A stretch of 64,000 bases of DNA, from contig JANXOD010000008.1 in NCBI GenBank assembly GCA_025353765.1, forward strand, positions 124,001-188,000, written 5' to 3'. Position numbers and translations under genes: made by a program. The notes beneath the pieces were generated by a model. That model saw nothing but the letters and a program-made list of their open reading frames with translations, was not told where the DNA came from and made no database searches. Origin of the DNA: Sphingobacteriales bacterium (GTDB taxonomy: Bacteria; Bacteroidota; Bacteroidia; Sphingobacteriales; Sphingobacteriaceae). Below, piece by piece: positions 32,784-41,734 of this stretch. Positions within the stretch are counted from its first letter, which is position 1. Each line of letters begins with the position of its first letter.

Positions 32784-33860
32784 ATGAAAACGATAATTTT
32801 TATGGTATTGGCTGGAATTTCATTAACTGCTCATGCTCAAACAGACAGCATAAAATCCGCTTTGAAATTTAGCGGATATTTAGAAACCTATTATTGCTAT
32901 GATTTTGGGAATCCGGAAAACCATACAAGGCCCGACTTTGCATATTCCTTTACAGGGCATAATGAAGTAAGTTTAAATTTAGGGATGTTAAAAGCAGCTT
33001 ACGAAAAAAATAATGTGAGGGCAAATCTGGCATTAATGACAGGTAGTTATGCCAATGCAAACCTTACAGCAGAGCCGGGAGTTTTAAAAAACATTTTTGA
33101 AGCCAATGCAGGTGTAAAAATTTCAAAAACGAAAAATCTTTGGATTGATGCAGGAATATTTACTTCTCATATCGGTTTTGAAAGTGCCATAGGAAAAGAT
33201 AGCTGGAATTTAACCAGAAGCATTTTAGCCGACAATTCACCCTATTATGAAAGCGGAGTAAAGATTTCCTACACATCTGATGATGAAAAATGGTTTCTGA
33301 GTGGATTATTTTTAAATGGGTGGCAAAGGATTCAAAGAGTAGACGGAAACAATACTCCTTCATTTGGTCATCAATTGACTTTTAAGCCGAATAATAAGGT
33401 TACCTTAAACAGTAGTTCTTTTATAGGAAGTGATACACCTGATAAGGTTAGACTTATGCGATATTTCCATAATTTTTACGGACAATTTCAGCTATACAAA
33501 GAATTCGCATTAACTGTTGGTTTTGATATCGGAGCGCAGCAAAAAACAAAAGGCAGCAGTGATTATAATATTTGGTATTCACCTGTTTTAATTACGAGAT
33601 ATTCCCCAACTGAAAAAATTAGTATTGCTGCAAGAGGAGAATATTACTCAGATCCCAATCAGGTAATTATTGCTACCGGAACGAACAATGGTTTTAAAAC
33701 CTTCGGCTATTCTTTAAACCTGGATTATAACATTAGTGATAATGTGATATGGCGAATGGAAGGCAGAGGATTTAGCAGCCAGGACAACATATTTACGTTA
33801 AATAATAAACCAAGCAATCAAAATCAGTTTGTAATAACATCATTAGCCATTTCATTTTAA
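32784..33860 (+). CDS. Outer-membrane porin-like beta-barrel in the kdp operon
   Basis: A 358-residue protein with a Sec signal (MKTIIFMVLAGISLTAHAQ) and a barrel-type alternating sequence ending in an aromatic (FVITSLAISF). GYLETYYCYDFGNPENHTRP, NLWIDAGIFTSHIGFESAIG and SYTSDDEKWFLSGLFLNGWQ match the BBP2/OmpL-like porin group of Bacteroidota. Its position, three bases after kdpC and sharing one base with kdpD, argues that it is co-expressed with the pump and lets K+ or other ions cross the outer membrane at low concentration. That role is an inference. Confidence 0.8.
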   Translation: MKTIIFMVLAGISLTAHAQTDSIKSALKFSGYLETYYCYDFGNPENHTRPDFAYSFTGHNEVSLNLGMLKAAYEKNNVRANLALMTGSYANANLTAEPGVLKNIFEANAGVKISKTKNLWIDAGIFTSHIGFESAIGKDSWNLTRSILADNSPYYESGVKISYTSDDEKWFLSGLFLNGWQRIQRVDGNNTPSFGHQLTFKPNNKVTLNSSSFIGSDTPDKVRLMRYFHNFYGQFQLYKEFALTVGFDIGAQQKTKGSSDYNIWYSPVLITRYSPTEKISIAARGEYYSDPNQVIIATGTNNGFKTFGYSLNLDYNISDNVIWRMEGRGFSSQDNIFTLNNKPSNQNQFVITSLAISF

Positions 33861-34984
33861 TGACTGAAAAAGAACAAACCGTCCAGCATTTTCTTGACTT
33901 AATAAAAAAATCAAGAAGAGGTAAGTTTAAAATCTACATTGGTATGAGTGCCGGTGTAGGTAAAACTTATCGTATGTTGCAAGAGGCGCACTCTTTATTA
34001 CGAAATGGAATAGACGTAAAAATTGGCTTTATTGAAACTCATAACCGCAAAGAAACGCATGATTTATTAGATGGATTGCCTGTAATACCAAGAAGGAAAC
34101 TATTTTACAAAGGCAAAGAATTGGAAGAAATGGATGTGCAAGCCATTATAAACCTTCGTCCGGAAGTGGTTATAGTGGATGAATTGGCACATACTAATAT
34201 TGAAGGCAGTAAAAATGAAAAACGCTGGCAGGATGTATTCGATATTCTCGAAGCTGGTATCAATGTTATTTCGGCTGTAAATATTCAGCATCTGGAAAGT
34301 TTGAATGACGAAGTAAGACAAATAGCAGGAATTGAAGTCAAAGAACGTATTCCGGATAGTGTTTTGATACAGGCCGATGAAGTGGTAAATATTGATCTTA
34401 CAGCCGATGAGTTAATTACACGATTAAAAGAAGGCAAAATTTATCAGGCAGAAAAAATAGAAACTGCGCTTAAGAACTTCTTTAAAAGCGAATATATTTT
34501 ACAGTTAAGGGAATTGGCCTTAAAAGAAGTTGCTTCGCAGGTTGAACGAAAGGTTGAGACTGAAGTAAGCAAAATAAATGCTCTTAAACACGAACGTTTT
34601 TTAGCTTGTATTAGCAGTAATGAAAAAACGGCTAAGAATGTAATTAGAAAAACTTCCCGCTTAGCTAATTATTATAATAGCAAATGGTATGTTTTGTATG
34701 TTCAAACACCTGCTGAAAGCGCCGACAAAATTGCATTGGATAAGCAACGTCATTTGATCAATAATTTCAAATTAGCTACTGAATTAGGTGCTGAAATCAT
34801 TAAGGTTGAAAGCTCTGCCGTAGCAAAAGCAATCATTCAGCAAGCTGATGAACGGAATGTTACCACCATTTGCATCGGCAAACCACATTTCAATTTATTG
34901 AAAATTATTTTGGCCACAAATGTATTTAATGAGCTTTTAAAAAAACTATTTTCAAATGATATTGATCTGGTTATACTTTCATAA
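33860..34984 (+). CDS. kdpD: Truncated KdpD: K+ sensor domain plus Usp domain, no kinase
   Basis: A 374-residue protein holding only the cytoplasmic N-terminal half of KdpD. The KdpD domain (about residues 17-230) has the Walker A-like IGMSAGVGKTYRMLQEAHSL, VVIVDELAHTNIEGSKNEKR, and NIQHLESLNDEVRQIAGIEV. A universal-stress-protein-like domain (about 245-374, FLACISSNEKTAKNVIRKTS to VTTICIGKPHFNLLK) follows. The DUF4118 membrane part, GAF and kinase domains of E. coli KdpD are absent. The gene stops cleanly and shows no decayed remnant. It starts on the stop codon of the porin gene. The separate kinase next door may supply the missing half. Confidence 0.9.
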   Translation: MTEKEQTVQHFLDLIKKSRRGKFKIYIGMSAGVGKTYRMLQEAHSLLRNGIDVKIGFIETHNRKETHDLLDGLPVIPRRKLFYKGKELEEMDVQAIINLRPEVVIVDELAHTNIEGSKNEKRWQDVFDILEAGINVISAVNIQHLESLNDEVRQIAGIEVKERIPDSVLIQADEVVNIDLTADELITRLKEGKIYQAEKIETALKNFFKSEYILQLRELALKEVASQVERKVETEVSKINALKHERFLACISSNEKTAKNVIRKTSRLANYYNSKWYVLYVQTPAESADKIALDKQRHLINNFKLATELGAEIIKVESSAVAKAIIQQADERNVTTICIGKPHFNLLKIILATNVFNELLKKLFSNDIDLVILS

Positions 34985-35019
34985 AGGATTAATTTATCAT
35001 CATTTTTAAATATTTACAG

Positions 35020-36750
35020 ATGAAAATAAAAACAAAACTCACCTTAGGAGTAGGTTTATTATTTCTACTTATCATTTTACTTGGAGTGGTAGGCGCAAAA
35101 TATATTAATGCTTTAAAATCTGATACCGAAAATATTCTGGTGGCTAATTATAAGACTCTGGAATATACACGAAATATGCTTTCGGCATTGGAAGAAACAA
35201 GTCCTAATGTCATTGATAAGTTTGAAGTAAACCTGCAAAAACAGGAAAAAAATGTGACTGAAATAGGAGAGAAAGAAACAACACAAGAGCTAAGGACTTA
35301 TTTTAATCAATATAAAACGAATAAATATACTAGTTCAGTTCTACCATTTATTAGAAAAGATATTTTCAAAATTATGGAAATGAACATGCAGGCAATCCAA
35401 AGAAAAGTTGGTTTAGCCAAAGAAACAGCTAACACTGCTACTTATTGGATTGCCATTACCGCAACACTTTGTTTTTTAATTGCATTTACCTTGTTAATTA
35501 ATCTTCCTTCAAATATTGCTGATCCAATTAAAGAGCTAACCGAAAGTATAAAGCAGATTGCAGATAAAAAGTATTCCAAAAGAGTACATTTTGAAAGTCA
35601 TAATGAGTTTGGTGATTTAGCAAAATCATTCAATACGATGGCTCAAAAGTTGGAAGAATACAATAACAGTAATCTGGCCAAAATTACCATGGAGAAAAAG
35701 CGTATTGAAACGCTTATTAATAATATGCATGACCCTGTAATAGGTTTAGATGAGAACTTAAAAGTGATTTTTGTCAATGATGAAGCCATAAAAGTTACCG
35801 GATTGAAACAACAGGAGTTTATGGGTCATTCTGCTCAGGAACTTGCAGTTAGAAACGATTTAGTCCGTTTGCTTATTCAGGATTTGATGATTGCTGAAAG
35901 CTCAGGTGGAAAAGAAAAAACAAAGCCTCTAAAAATTTATGCTGATGGGAAAGAAAGTTATTTTGAAAAAGAAACCTTACATATTTCGATAGTTCCTACA
36001 GGTGAGAAAAGTAAAATCTTAATAGGGCATGTTATTATTTTAAGAAATGTAACCGAATATAAAGAATTAGATTTTGCCAAAACAAATTTCATTGCAACCG
36101 TTTCACACGAGTTTAAAACGCCTATTTCATCCATTAAAATGAGTTTACAATTATTAGATAATGGACAAATTGGCAAACTGAATGAAGAACAGAAAAATCT
36201 CGTAGAAAGTATTAAGGATGATGCCAATCGTTTATTAAAAATTACAGGAGAATTGCTGAATATGACGCAGGTTGAAAGTGGCAATATTCAACTTTCTATT
36301 ATTCCTGTAGATCCAAAGGAAATTATACTTTATGCTATCAGTGCAATAAAAACACAAGCTGAGCAAAAGCAAATAAAATTTGAAATCAATTATCCCGACG
36401 ATTTACCCAAAGTGCAAGCCGATAGCGAAAAAACAACCTGGGTATTAACTAACCTTATTTCCAATGCTATTCGTTATTCTTACGAGAATTCCATCATATT
36501 TATAAGCATCTCCACAGAAAATAAAGAAGTGAAATTTTCAGTAAAAGATACCGGACAGGGTATTTCTCCGCAATACAAGGACAAAATCTTTGACCGCTAT
36601 TTTCGTGTGCCTGGAACCAAAAAAGAAGGTACTGGCCTTGGTCTTTCAATCAGTAAAGAATTTATTGAAGCTCAAGGCGGACACATTCATATTGACAGTG
36701 AATTTGGCGCAGGAAGTACATTTACAGTCATGTTAAATAGTGTGACGTAG
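35020..36750 (+). CDS. Sensor histidine kinase (HAMP-PAS-HisKA-HATPase) paired with the kdp regulator
   Basis: A 576-residue inner-membrane kinase. TM1 is about residues 7-29 and TM2 about 143-165, with a helical periplasmic region between. HAMP (NLPSNIADPIKELTESIKQI), a PAS domain (about 230-345, LINNMHDPVIGLDENLKVIF) and HisKA (FIATVSHEFKTPISSIKMSL, His363) follow. The ATPase shows WVLTNLISNAIRYSY, VKDTGQGISPQYKDKIFDRY and GTGLGLSISKEF. It should phosphorylate the NtrC-type regulator at 26748. It ends the kdp cluster, 35 bases after the truncated kdpD, and would give the system the kinase activity that KdpD lacks. NtrB-like specificity is not visible. Confidence 0.9.
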   Translation: MKIKTKLTLGVGLLFLLIILLGVVGAKYINALKSDTENILVANYKTLEYTRNMLSALEETSPNVIDKFEVNLQKQEKNVTEIGEKETTQELRTYFNQYKTNKYTSSVLPFIRKDIFKIMEMNMQAIQRKVGLAKETANTATYWIAITATLCFLIAFTLLINLPSNIADPIKELTESIKQIADKKYSKRVHFESHNEFGDLAKSFNTMAQKLEEYNNSNLAKITMEKKRIETLINNMHDPVIGLDENLKVIFVNDEAIKVTGLKQQEFMGHSAQELAVRNDLVRLLIQDLMIAESSGGKEKTKPLKIYADGKESYFEKETLHISIVPTGEKSKILIGHVIILRNVTEYKELDFAKTNFIATVSHEFKTPISSIKMSLQLLDNGQIGKLNEEQKNLVESIKDDANRLLKITGELLNMTQVESGNIQLSIIPVDPKEIILYAISAIKTQAEQKQIKFEINYPDDLPKVQADSEKTTWVLTNLISNAIRYSYENSIIFISISTENKEVKFSVKDTGQGISPQYKDKIFDRYFRVPGTKKEGTGLGLSISKEFIEAQGGHIHIDSEFGAGSTFTVMLNSVT

Positions 36751-36794
36751 CTTTATCACAGTCTAATTAATATACTTAACTAAAGAGGAAACTA

Positions 36795-36802
36795 TATATT
36801 TG
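36795..36802 (+). promoter_or_regulatory. Candidate -7 box TATATTTG before the DUF3298 gene
   Basis: TATATTTG fits TAnnTTTG and lies about 50 bases before the ATG at 36853. No TTTG is present at the expected -33 distance, so support is limited. Confidence 0.3.
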
Positions 36803-36852
36803 AATTGTTATAAATCTATTTAACTATACAATCAAATTCTATCGGCCCTTAT

Positions 36853-37590
36853 ATGACAATAGCATTCATACTTCTAAAAATATCTTTCTTATTCAGTTAT
36901 AATCAAATAATAAGCCCTTCAATTACTTCTTCTGTTAGTATTATAGCCAAGGCAGATACGGCCTTACAAACAAACAAGTTAATAATTCCGAAGGGCCTTT
37001 TCCTTGACAGTATAAAAACCATTGATAGTTCAAAAGCCCTAACAGTTGGAATTGTTCTTCCTAAGTCAGGCAATAAGCAGTTTCTTTTGGCAGATAAACT
37101 TCTTCAAAGTATCATCAATAAAAAGAAAAACAGTTTTATTAATAGTGTGGATAAAATGCTGAAGGAGGATAAGAACTTATTACAATCTGCAACTGGCAGT
37201 ATGTTTCGGGTTTGGCCAAAGGTATTATACAAAGACAAAAACATGATTAGCTACCTGTTAATCATAGATATGTATCATGCTGGTGATGCTCATTCAAAAT
37301 CAGACTATTATACATTTAACTATGATCTAAACAAACAAAAACAAATTAGATTTTCAGATTATTTTTCAATAAAATCAAAAGCAGATAGCAAGTTTCTAAT
37401 GGGTAAAATCAATTCAGTAATCGGAGGCAATAAACTTGACAAAATGTATGATCTTGATTTTAATATTAACACTAAAACTATATTCTTCAATTTTGATGAT
37501 TATGAAATAGCAGGTTATGCCGAAGGAATGATTCGGGTACCAATAACCAAAAAAGAATTACTTTACTACATTAAGCCAGAATATAGATAG
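36853..37590 (+). CDS. Exported protein with a DUF3298-like C-terminal domain
   Basis: A 245-residue protein with an N-terminal hydrophobic segment (IAFILLKISFLFSYNQIISP) that looks like an uncleaved or weak signal. The C-terminal half (about 135-245) reads YTFNYDLNKQKQIRFSDYF and FFNFDDYEIAGYAEGMIRVP, the pattern of the DUF3298/RsiV-like domain found in secreted lysozyme-binding and unknown proteins. A periplasmic location is likely. It sits ten bases before the NADAR gene on the same strand, so the two are probably co-expressed; what links them is unknown. Confidence 0.65.
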   Translation: MTIAFILLKISFLFSYNQIISPSITSSVSIIAKADTALQTNKLIIPKGLFLDSIKTIDSSKALTVGIVLPKSGNKQFLLADKLLQSIINKKKNSFINSVDKMLKEDKNLLQSATGSMFRVWPKVLYKDKNMISYLLIIDMYHAGDAHSKSDYYTFNYDLNKQKQIRFSDYFSIKSKADSKFLMGKINSVIGGNKLDKMYDLDFNINTKTIFFNFDDYEIAGYAEGMIRVPITKKELLYYIKPEYR

Positions 37591-37600
37591 TAAACTTTAA

Positions 37601-38188
37601 ATGACTCAATACTACGATATAAAATGGTTGAAAAGTAAATTTGAAAGGGGCGATGCTTTGAAGTTTATTTACTTCTGGGGACACACCAACAAGTACAAGG
37701 AAGAAATTGGAAAGTTTTGCTTTAGTCAATGGTTTGAAAGCCCGTTTACGGTTGAAAATACAACTTATAAAACATGTGAGCATTGGATGATGGCTCAAAA
37801 AGCATTGCTTTTTAATGATGAGGTAACTTTTAATAAAATAATCAATTCAGTAAAGCCTGGTGAAGCAAAGGATTTGGGCAGACAAGTAATGGGCTTTGAC
37901 GAACAAATTTGGAACAATAAACGCTTTGATATTGTAAAAAGCGGAAATATTCATAAATTCAATCAATATCCTGCACTTACCGATTATTTACTTAAAACAG
38001 AAAGTAGAATTCTAGTTGAAGCAAGTCCTATTGATACCATTTGGGGAATTGGGCTTTCGCCAGATGATGAACAAATTAATAATATATATGCCTGGCCTGG
38101 CCTTAATTTACTTGGATTTGCATTAATGGAAGTAAGAGATTTTTTAAAAGAGTTTGGACATTTTAAATCTTCTGAAAACTCATTATAA
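37601..38188 (+). CDS. NADAR family N-glycosidase
   Basis: A 195-residue protein of the NADAR (YbiA-like) family. Motifs are IYFWGHTN at the N-terminus, FCFSQWFESPFTVENTTYKT with CEHWMMAQKALLFND, AKDLGRQVMGFDEQIWN, FDIVKSGNIHKFNQYPALTD, and ILVEASPIDTIWGIGLSPDD (W-G-I-G). Known members split N-glycosidic bonds in riboflavin intermediates or remove ADP-ribose from guanine bases. The YbiA-like form with complete motifs is seen here. No DarT toxin is adjacent, which favours the metabolite-repair role. It follows the DUF3298 gene closely. Confidence 0.88.
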   Translation: MTQYYDIKWLKSKFERGDALKFIYFWGHTNKYKEEIGKFCFSQWFESPFTVENTTYKTCEHWMMAQKALLFNDEVTFNKIINSVKPGEAKDLGRQVMGFDEQIWNNKRFDIVKSGNIHKFNQYPALTDYLLKTESRILVEASPIDTIWGIGLSPDDEQINNIYAWPGLNLLGFALMEVRDFLKEFGHFKSSENSL

Positions 38189-38275
38189 AAAGTGTAAGCG
38201 AAAATCTCTAATAAACTTTAGCAATACTAAATACGTACATATTAAGTATTTTATTAGATTTGATAAAGCTTTTGC

Positions 38276-41155
38276 ATGAAAAGAATATTACCTTATCTGT
38301 TTTCATTACTTTTGATATCAGCATTTGCTAAAGATGTTCCTCAAGCAGGCAAGGGCAAAGTATTTAAACTTCCTGTTGGCGTTAGCAGTAAAGATTATCT
38401 GCCAAACACACTAATCGTTAAATTTAAAGGAAGTGCATCCGGAATAAACCAATTATTCAGCAGTTCAGATGGAATTCAAACATTAAATATAAAGTCAGCC
38501 TCTATTATAAACATTCATCAGGTATTTAGAAATACATCTTCTAAAGAACAGACTAATTCGGTTTCAGCACAAAAAACACAAAGCATTGGATTAAACCGTA
38601 TTTATCAACTTAAGTTTTCCGGGAAAGCAGGCATTGAAAAGGTTATTAATGAAATCCTGCAAAATAAAAATATAGAATATGCTGAGCCTAGTTATGTTTA
38701 TCACAATCATTACATTCCCAATGATGCTTCTTTTAACTCTAGTCAAGGCTATTTAAACCAGGTAAAAGCCACTCAGGCATGGGATATTATTAAAAACTCA
38801 TCGAATGTAATTATTGGTATAGTTGATTCCGGTTCAGATTTAGATCATGAGGATTTATCAGCCAATATTTATCTAAATACAGCAGATCCTATAAATGGAG
38901 TAGATGATGATGGTGACGGATATATTGATAATTATAAAGGCTGGGATTTTGTTGGGAACAGCATTACTAATAGTGTAGAAGATAATAATCCGGATATATC
39001 AGGCACTGTTAATTTCCACGGAATTCATGTAAGTGGTATTGCATCTGCCGTATCAGATAATAATAAAGGTGTAGCCAGCATCGCATTTAATGCTAAATTA
39101 TTAATTGTAAAATGCGGAGCCGATGATGATGGTGAATCTATATACAGTGGCTATGAAGGCATTAAATATGCAGTGGATCATGGCGCAAACGTAATAAACT
39201 GTTCATGGGGTGGCCCTGGGGGCGGAGCTTTTGGTCAGGATATTATAGATTATGCCTTATCTAAAAACTGCCTGATTATTTCCGCTGCCGGTAATGATAA
39301 TACGATTGTACCGGATTACCCTTCAGCTTACAAGGGAGTAATGGCAGTAGGCAGTGTGGGTAGTGGCGATGTTAAAAGTAGTTTTTCGAACTATGGAGAA
39401 CAGGTTGATATTTCAGCACCAGGCGAATTTATTTACAATACGTTAAATGGAAGTACTTATGGTGCAATCTCCGGTACTTCTATGGCATCACCTATGGTTG
39501 CCAGTGCTGCCGCATTGGTAAAAGCTAAATTCCCGGCCTTTACCATGTTACAGGTTGGAGAACAATTAAGGGTTACGGCCGATGATATTTACAGTACAAA
39601 CCAAGCAAAATATGCAGGAATGCTGGGCAAGGGAAGATTAAATGTTTTACGGGCAATAACAGAAGTATCACCATCTGTACGAAATCAAAAATTGACCATT
39701 ATTGATAAAGGTAATGGCTCTATTCCTGCCGGGGATACGGTAAAATTATTTTTTGATGTAGAGAATTTTTTGTCGCCTGCTAATGGATTAATAGTAAACG
39801 TATCAACTACTAATGTTCATGCACAATTATTGGATAACCAGGTTAGCATTGGCGTATTGGGCACGCTGGAAACTAAAACATTAATTGGCCCATTCAGGGT
39901 TTACATTAAACCCGGTACTCCTGATAATGAAGTAATAGACTTTAGAATTGATTATACAGCTAACGGAAATGCTTATACAGACTTTGAACAGTTTCATATT
40001 ACCGCTTCTTTAGATTACCAAAATATTGAGGTTAACCAGGTATCAAGTACCATGACCAGTAATGGGCGGGTAGGCTTTAGTTTAGCAGGTGCAACTAATG
40101 GAATTGGATTTATATATAAAGATCAGTCTCTTTTGTATGAGGCATCCTTAATGATAGGAAATTCATCTGCTAAGGTTTCTGACAATGCCCGCACCAGTTC
40201 TGGTACTAATGATGAGCATTTTATAAAGCAGGTGCGCCTGTCGGTAGTAAATAATACGGATGCTGCTTTTGAAGGACTTTCTGACTTTAATGACTCTGGG
40301 AATCCTAGTCCATTAAATATATATGTTAGACACAGGCAATTGGCCTATGCTACAGCTCCCGATGATAAATATACGATAGCCGAATACTATGTTCAAAATA
40401 AGAATAATGTAGATTTAACAGGCGTTTATATAGGTTTATTTACAGATTGGGATATAGAGAACAGTGCCCATAATGTGACTAAATACGATGCAGCAAACCG
40501 GATGGGTTATGCTTTTTCTAAATCTGGCACTGGTTCTTATGCAGGCGTTAAGTTATTAAGTACTGCGGCACAGCCGACTTATTATCCCATGTCTTACCAG
40601 GTAGTTGGAGATCCCTTGGCAGATGATAATTTTACGACATCAGAAAAGTATGAAACCTTATCCAGCGGTATAGAGGCAACAAGTTTGGGAGAAAGTTCAA
40701 GTACCCCAAATGGAGTGGATGTGATGTTTACTTTAGGAGTGGGACCTTATACCATTCCGGCTAATAGTTCTGTTAAAGCTGCTTTTGCTTTTATTGCTGG
40801 TGATGATTTTAATGATCTGCAAACCAGTGCGACAGCTGCCCAAAATAAGTATAGTACGTTAATAGATTTAGAACCTGTAAGCTTACCGGCAGCAGGGTTT
40901 GATTTGAAGCAAAATTATCCTAATCCTGCTAAAGAAAACACGAGTATAGAATTTAGTATACCCACAAAAGCTCCAACTTCATTAATTATTTATAATATGT
41001 TGGGCCAGCCGGTTAAGCAATTGATCAATGAAAACCTGAGTGCAGGAACTTACCAATTAAACGTAAATGTAAGTGAATTGAAAAGTGGAATATATTTTTA
41101 TAAACTGAAATACGGAAGCATGGAGCATACGCTGAAACTTCAAATTGTTAGATAA
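38276..41155 (+). CDS. Subtilisin-like serine protease with T9SS sorting domain
   Basis: A 959-residue secreted S8 peptidase. In order there is a signal peptide (ILPYLFSLLLISAFAKD), an inhibitor-like pro-region with the frequent ILQNKNIEYAEPSYVY end, and the catalytic domain (about 165-470). Asp184 is in IGIVDSGSDLDHEDL, His248 in NFHGIHVSGIASA and Ser402 in SGTSMASPMVASAAAL. Beta-rich modules follow, then a type A T9SS C-terminal domain (FDLKQNYPNPAKENTSIEF, then SGIYFYKLKYGSMEHTLKL). The insert GVDDDGDGYIDNYKGWDFVG may bind Ca2+. It should be exported by Sec, sorted through the T9SS and released or anchored outside the cell. Confidence 0.95.
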   Translation: MKRILPYLFSLLLISAFAKDVPQAGKGKVFKLPVGVSSKDYLPNTLIVKFKGSASGINQLFSSSDGIQTLNIKSASIINIHQVFRNTSSKEQTNSVSAQKTQSIGLNRIYQLKFSGKAGIEKVINEILQNKNIEYAEPSYVYHNHYIPNDASFNSSQGYLNQVKATQAWDIIKNSSNVIIGIVDSGSDLDHEDLSANIYLNTADPINGVDDDGDGYIDNYKGWDFVGNSITNSVEDNNPDISGTVNFHGIHVSGIASAVSDNNKGVASIAFNAKLLIVKCGADDDGESIYSGYEGIKYAVDHGANVINCSWGGPGGGAFGQDIIDYALSKNCLIISAAGNDNTIVPDYPSAYKGVMAVGSVGSGDVKSSFSNYGEQVDISAPGEFIYNTLNGSTYGAISGTSMASPMVASAAALVKAKFPAFTMLQVGEQLRVTADDIYSTNQAKYAGMLGKGRLNVLRAITEVSPSVRNQKLTIIDKGNGSIPAGDTVKLFFDVENFLSPANGLIVNVSTTNVHAQLLDNQVSIGVLGTLETKTLIGPFRVYIKPGTPDNEVIDFRIDYTANGNAYTDFEQFHITASLDYQNIEVNQVSSTMTSNGRVGFSLAGATNGIGFIYKDQSLLYEASLMIGNSSAKVSDNARTSSGTNDEHFIKQVRLSVVNNTDAAFEGLSDFNDSGNPSPLNIYVRHRQLAYATAPDDKYTIAEYYVQNKNNVDLTGVYIGLFTDWDIENSAHNVTKYDAANRMGYAFSKSGTGSYAGVKLLSTAAQPTYYPMSYQVVGDPLADDNFTTSEKYETLSSGIEATSLGESSSTPNGVDVMFTLGVGPYTIPANSSVKAAFAFIAGDDFNDLQTSATAAQNKYSTLIDLEPVSLPAAGFDLKQNYPNPAKENTSIEFSIPTKAPTSLIIYNMLGQPVKQLINENLSAGTYQLNVNVSELKSGIYFYKLKYGSMEHTLKLQIVR

Positions 41156-41415
41156 TTGGAGATGGAAAAGACCGAAAGTTGAAAAACTAGAAATTAAATA
41201 TAATACTTCTTTTTTCTCTTATTCTTTCCTGTCATCTCGAATCTGCAAGGTGAGAGAACTTATGTTGTATCATTATGGTAATTTGGTTTAAGTACAAAAT
41301 AAGTTTCCTCTTCGTTATCACTCATTCGGAAGGACATGGTTTTTGAGGGCATTAATTTGAAAATCTAAATCTTCTCATTCATTCCTTTTACTCTTCTCTC
41401 ATTTCTTATAGGTGA
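41156..41415. other. Gene-free stretch before the 42-bp array
   Basis: It contains CTTCTCATTCATTCCTTTTA at 41372-41391, similar to one arm of the long inverted repeats at 47.9 and 62.6 kb, and a CATCTCGAATCTGCAAGGTG motif. I see no reading frame, RNA gene or terminator. Confidence 0.4.
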
Positions 41416-41709
41416 CATCATTGAATTTTATGGAGTGCTTCCTCACCTGAGAAATGGCATCATCAAATTTTATGGAGTGCTTCCCCAACTGGGAAATGGC
41501 ATCATCAAATTTTATGGAGTGCCTCCTCAACTGAGAAATGGCATCATCAAATTCTACGGAGTACTTCCTCAACTAAGAAATGGCATCATCGAATTTTACG
41601 GAGTACTTCCTCAACTAAGAAATGGCATCATCAAATTTTATGGAGTACTTTCTCAGGTAAGAAATGTCATCATTAAATTTTATGGAGTACTTCCTCAACT
41701 GAGAAATAG
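41416..41709. repeat. 42-bp tandem array, 7 units
   Basis: CATCAT starts recur at 41416, 41458, 41500, 41542, 41584, 41626 and 41668, exactly 42 bases apart. Units read CATCATCAAATTTTATGGAG then T(G/A)CTTCCTCAACTGAGAAATGG. Differences are scattered single bases and there are no indels. The 14-codon period gives the repeated peptide LRNGIIKFYGVLPQ in a 99-codon frame, with no start signal or hydrophobic or catalytic feature to suggest a real protein. TTCCTCAACTGAGAA within each unit is a small imperfect palindrome. The array lies between the convergent ends of the protease and thymidine kinase genes. Confidence 0.92.
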
Positions 41710-41734
41710 CAAACTAAAATACAGGCCTCTGTAA

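Noticed and set aside
41435-41734. 99-codon frame repeating LRNGIIKFYGVLPQ
   Set aside because: Explained by the 42-bp period; no start context, and it ends against thymidine kinase.
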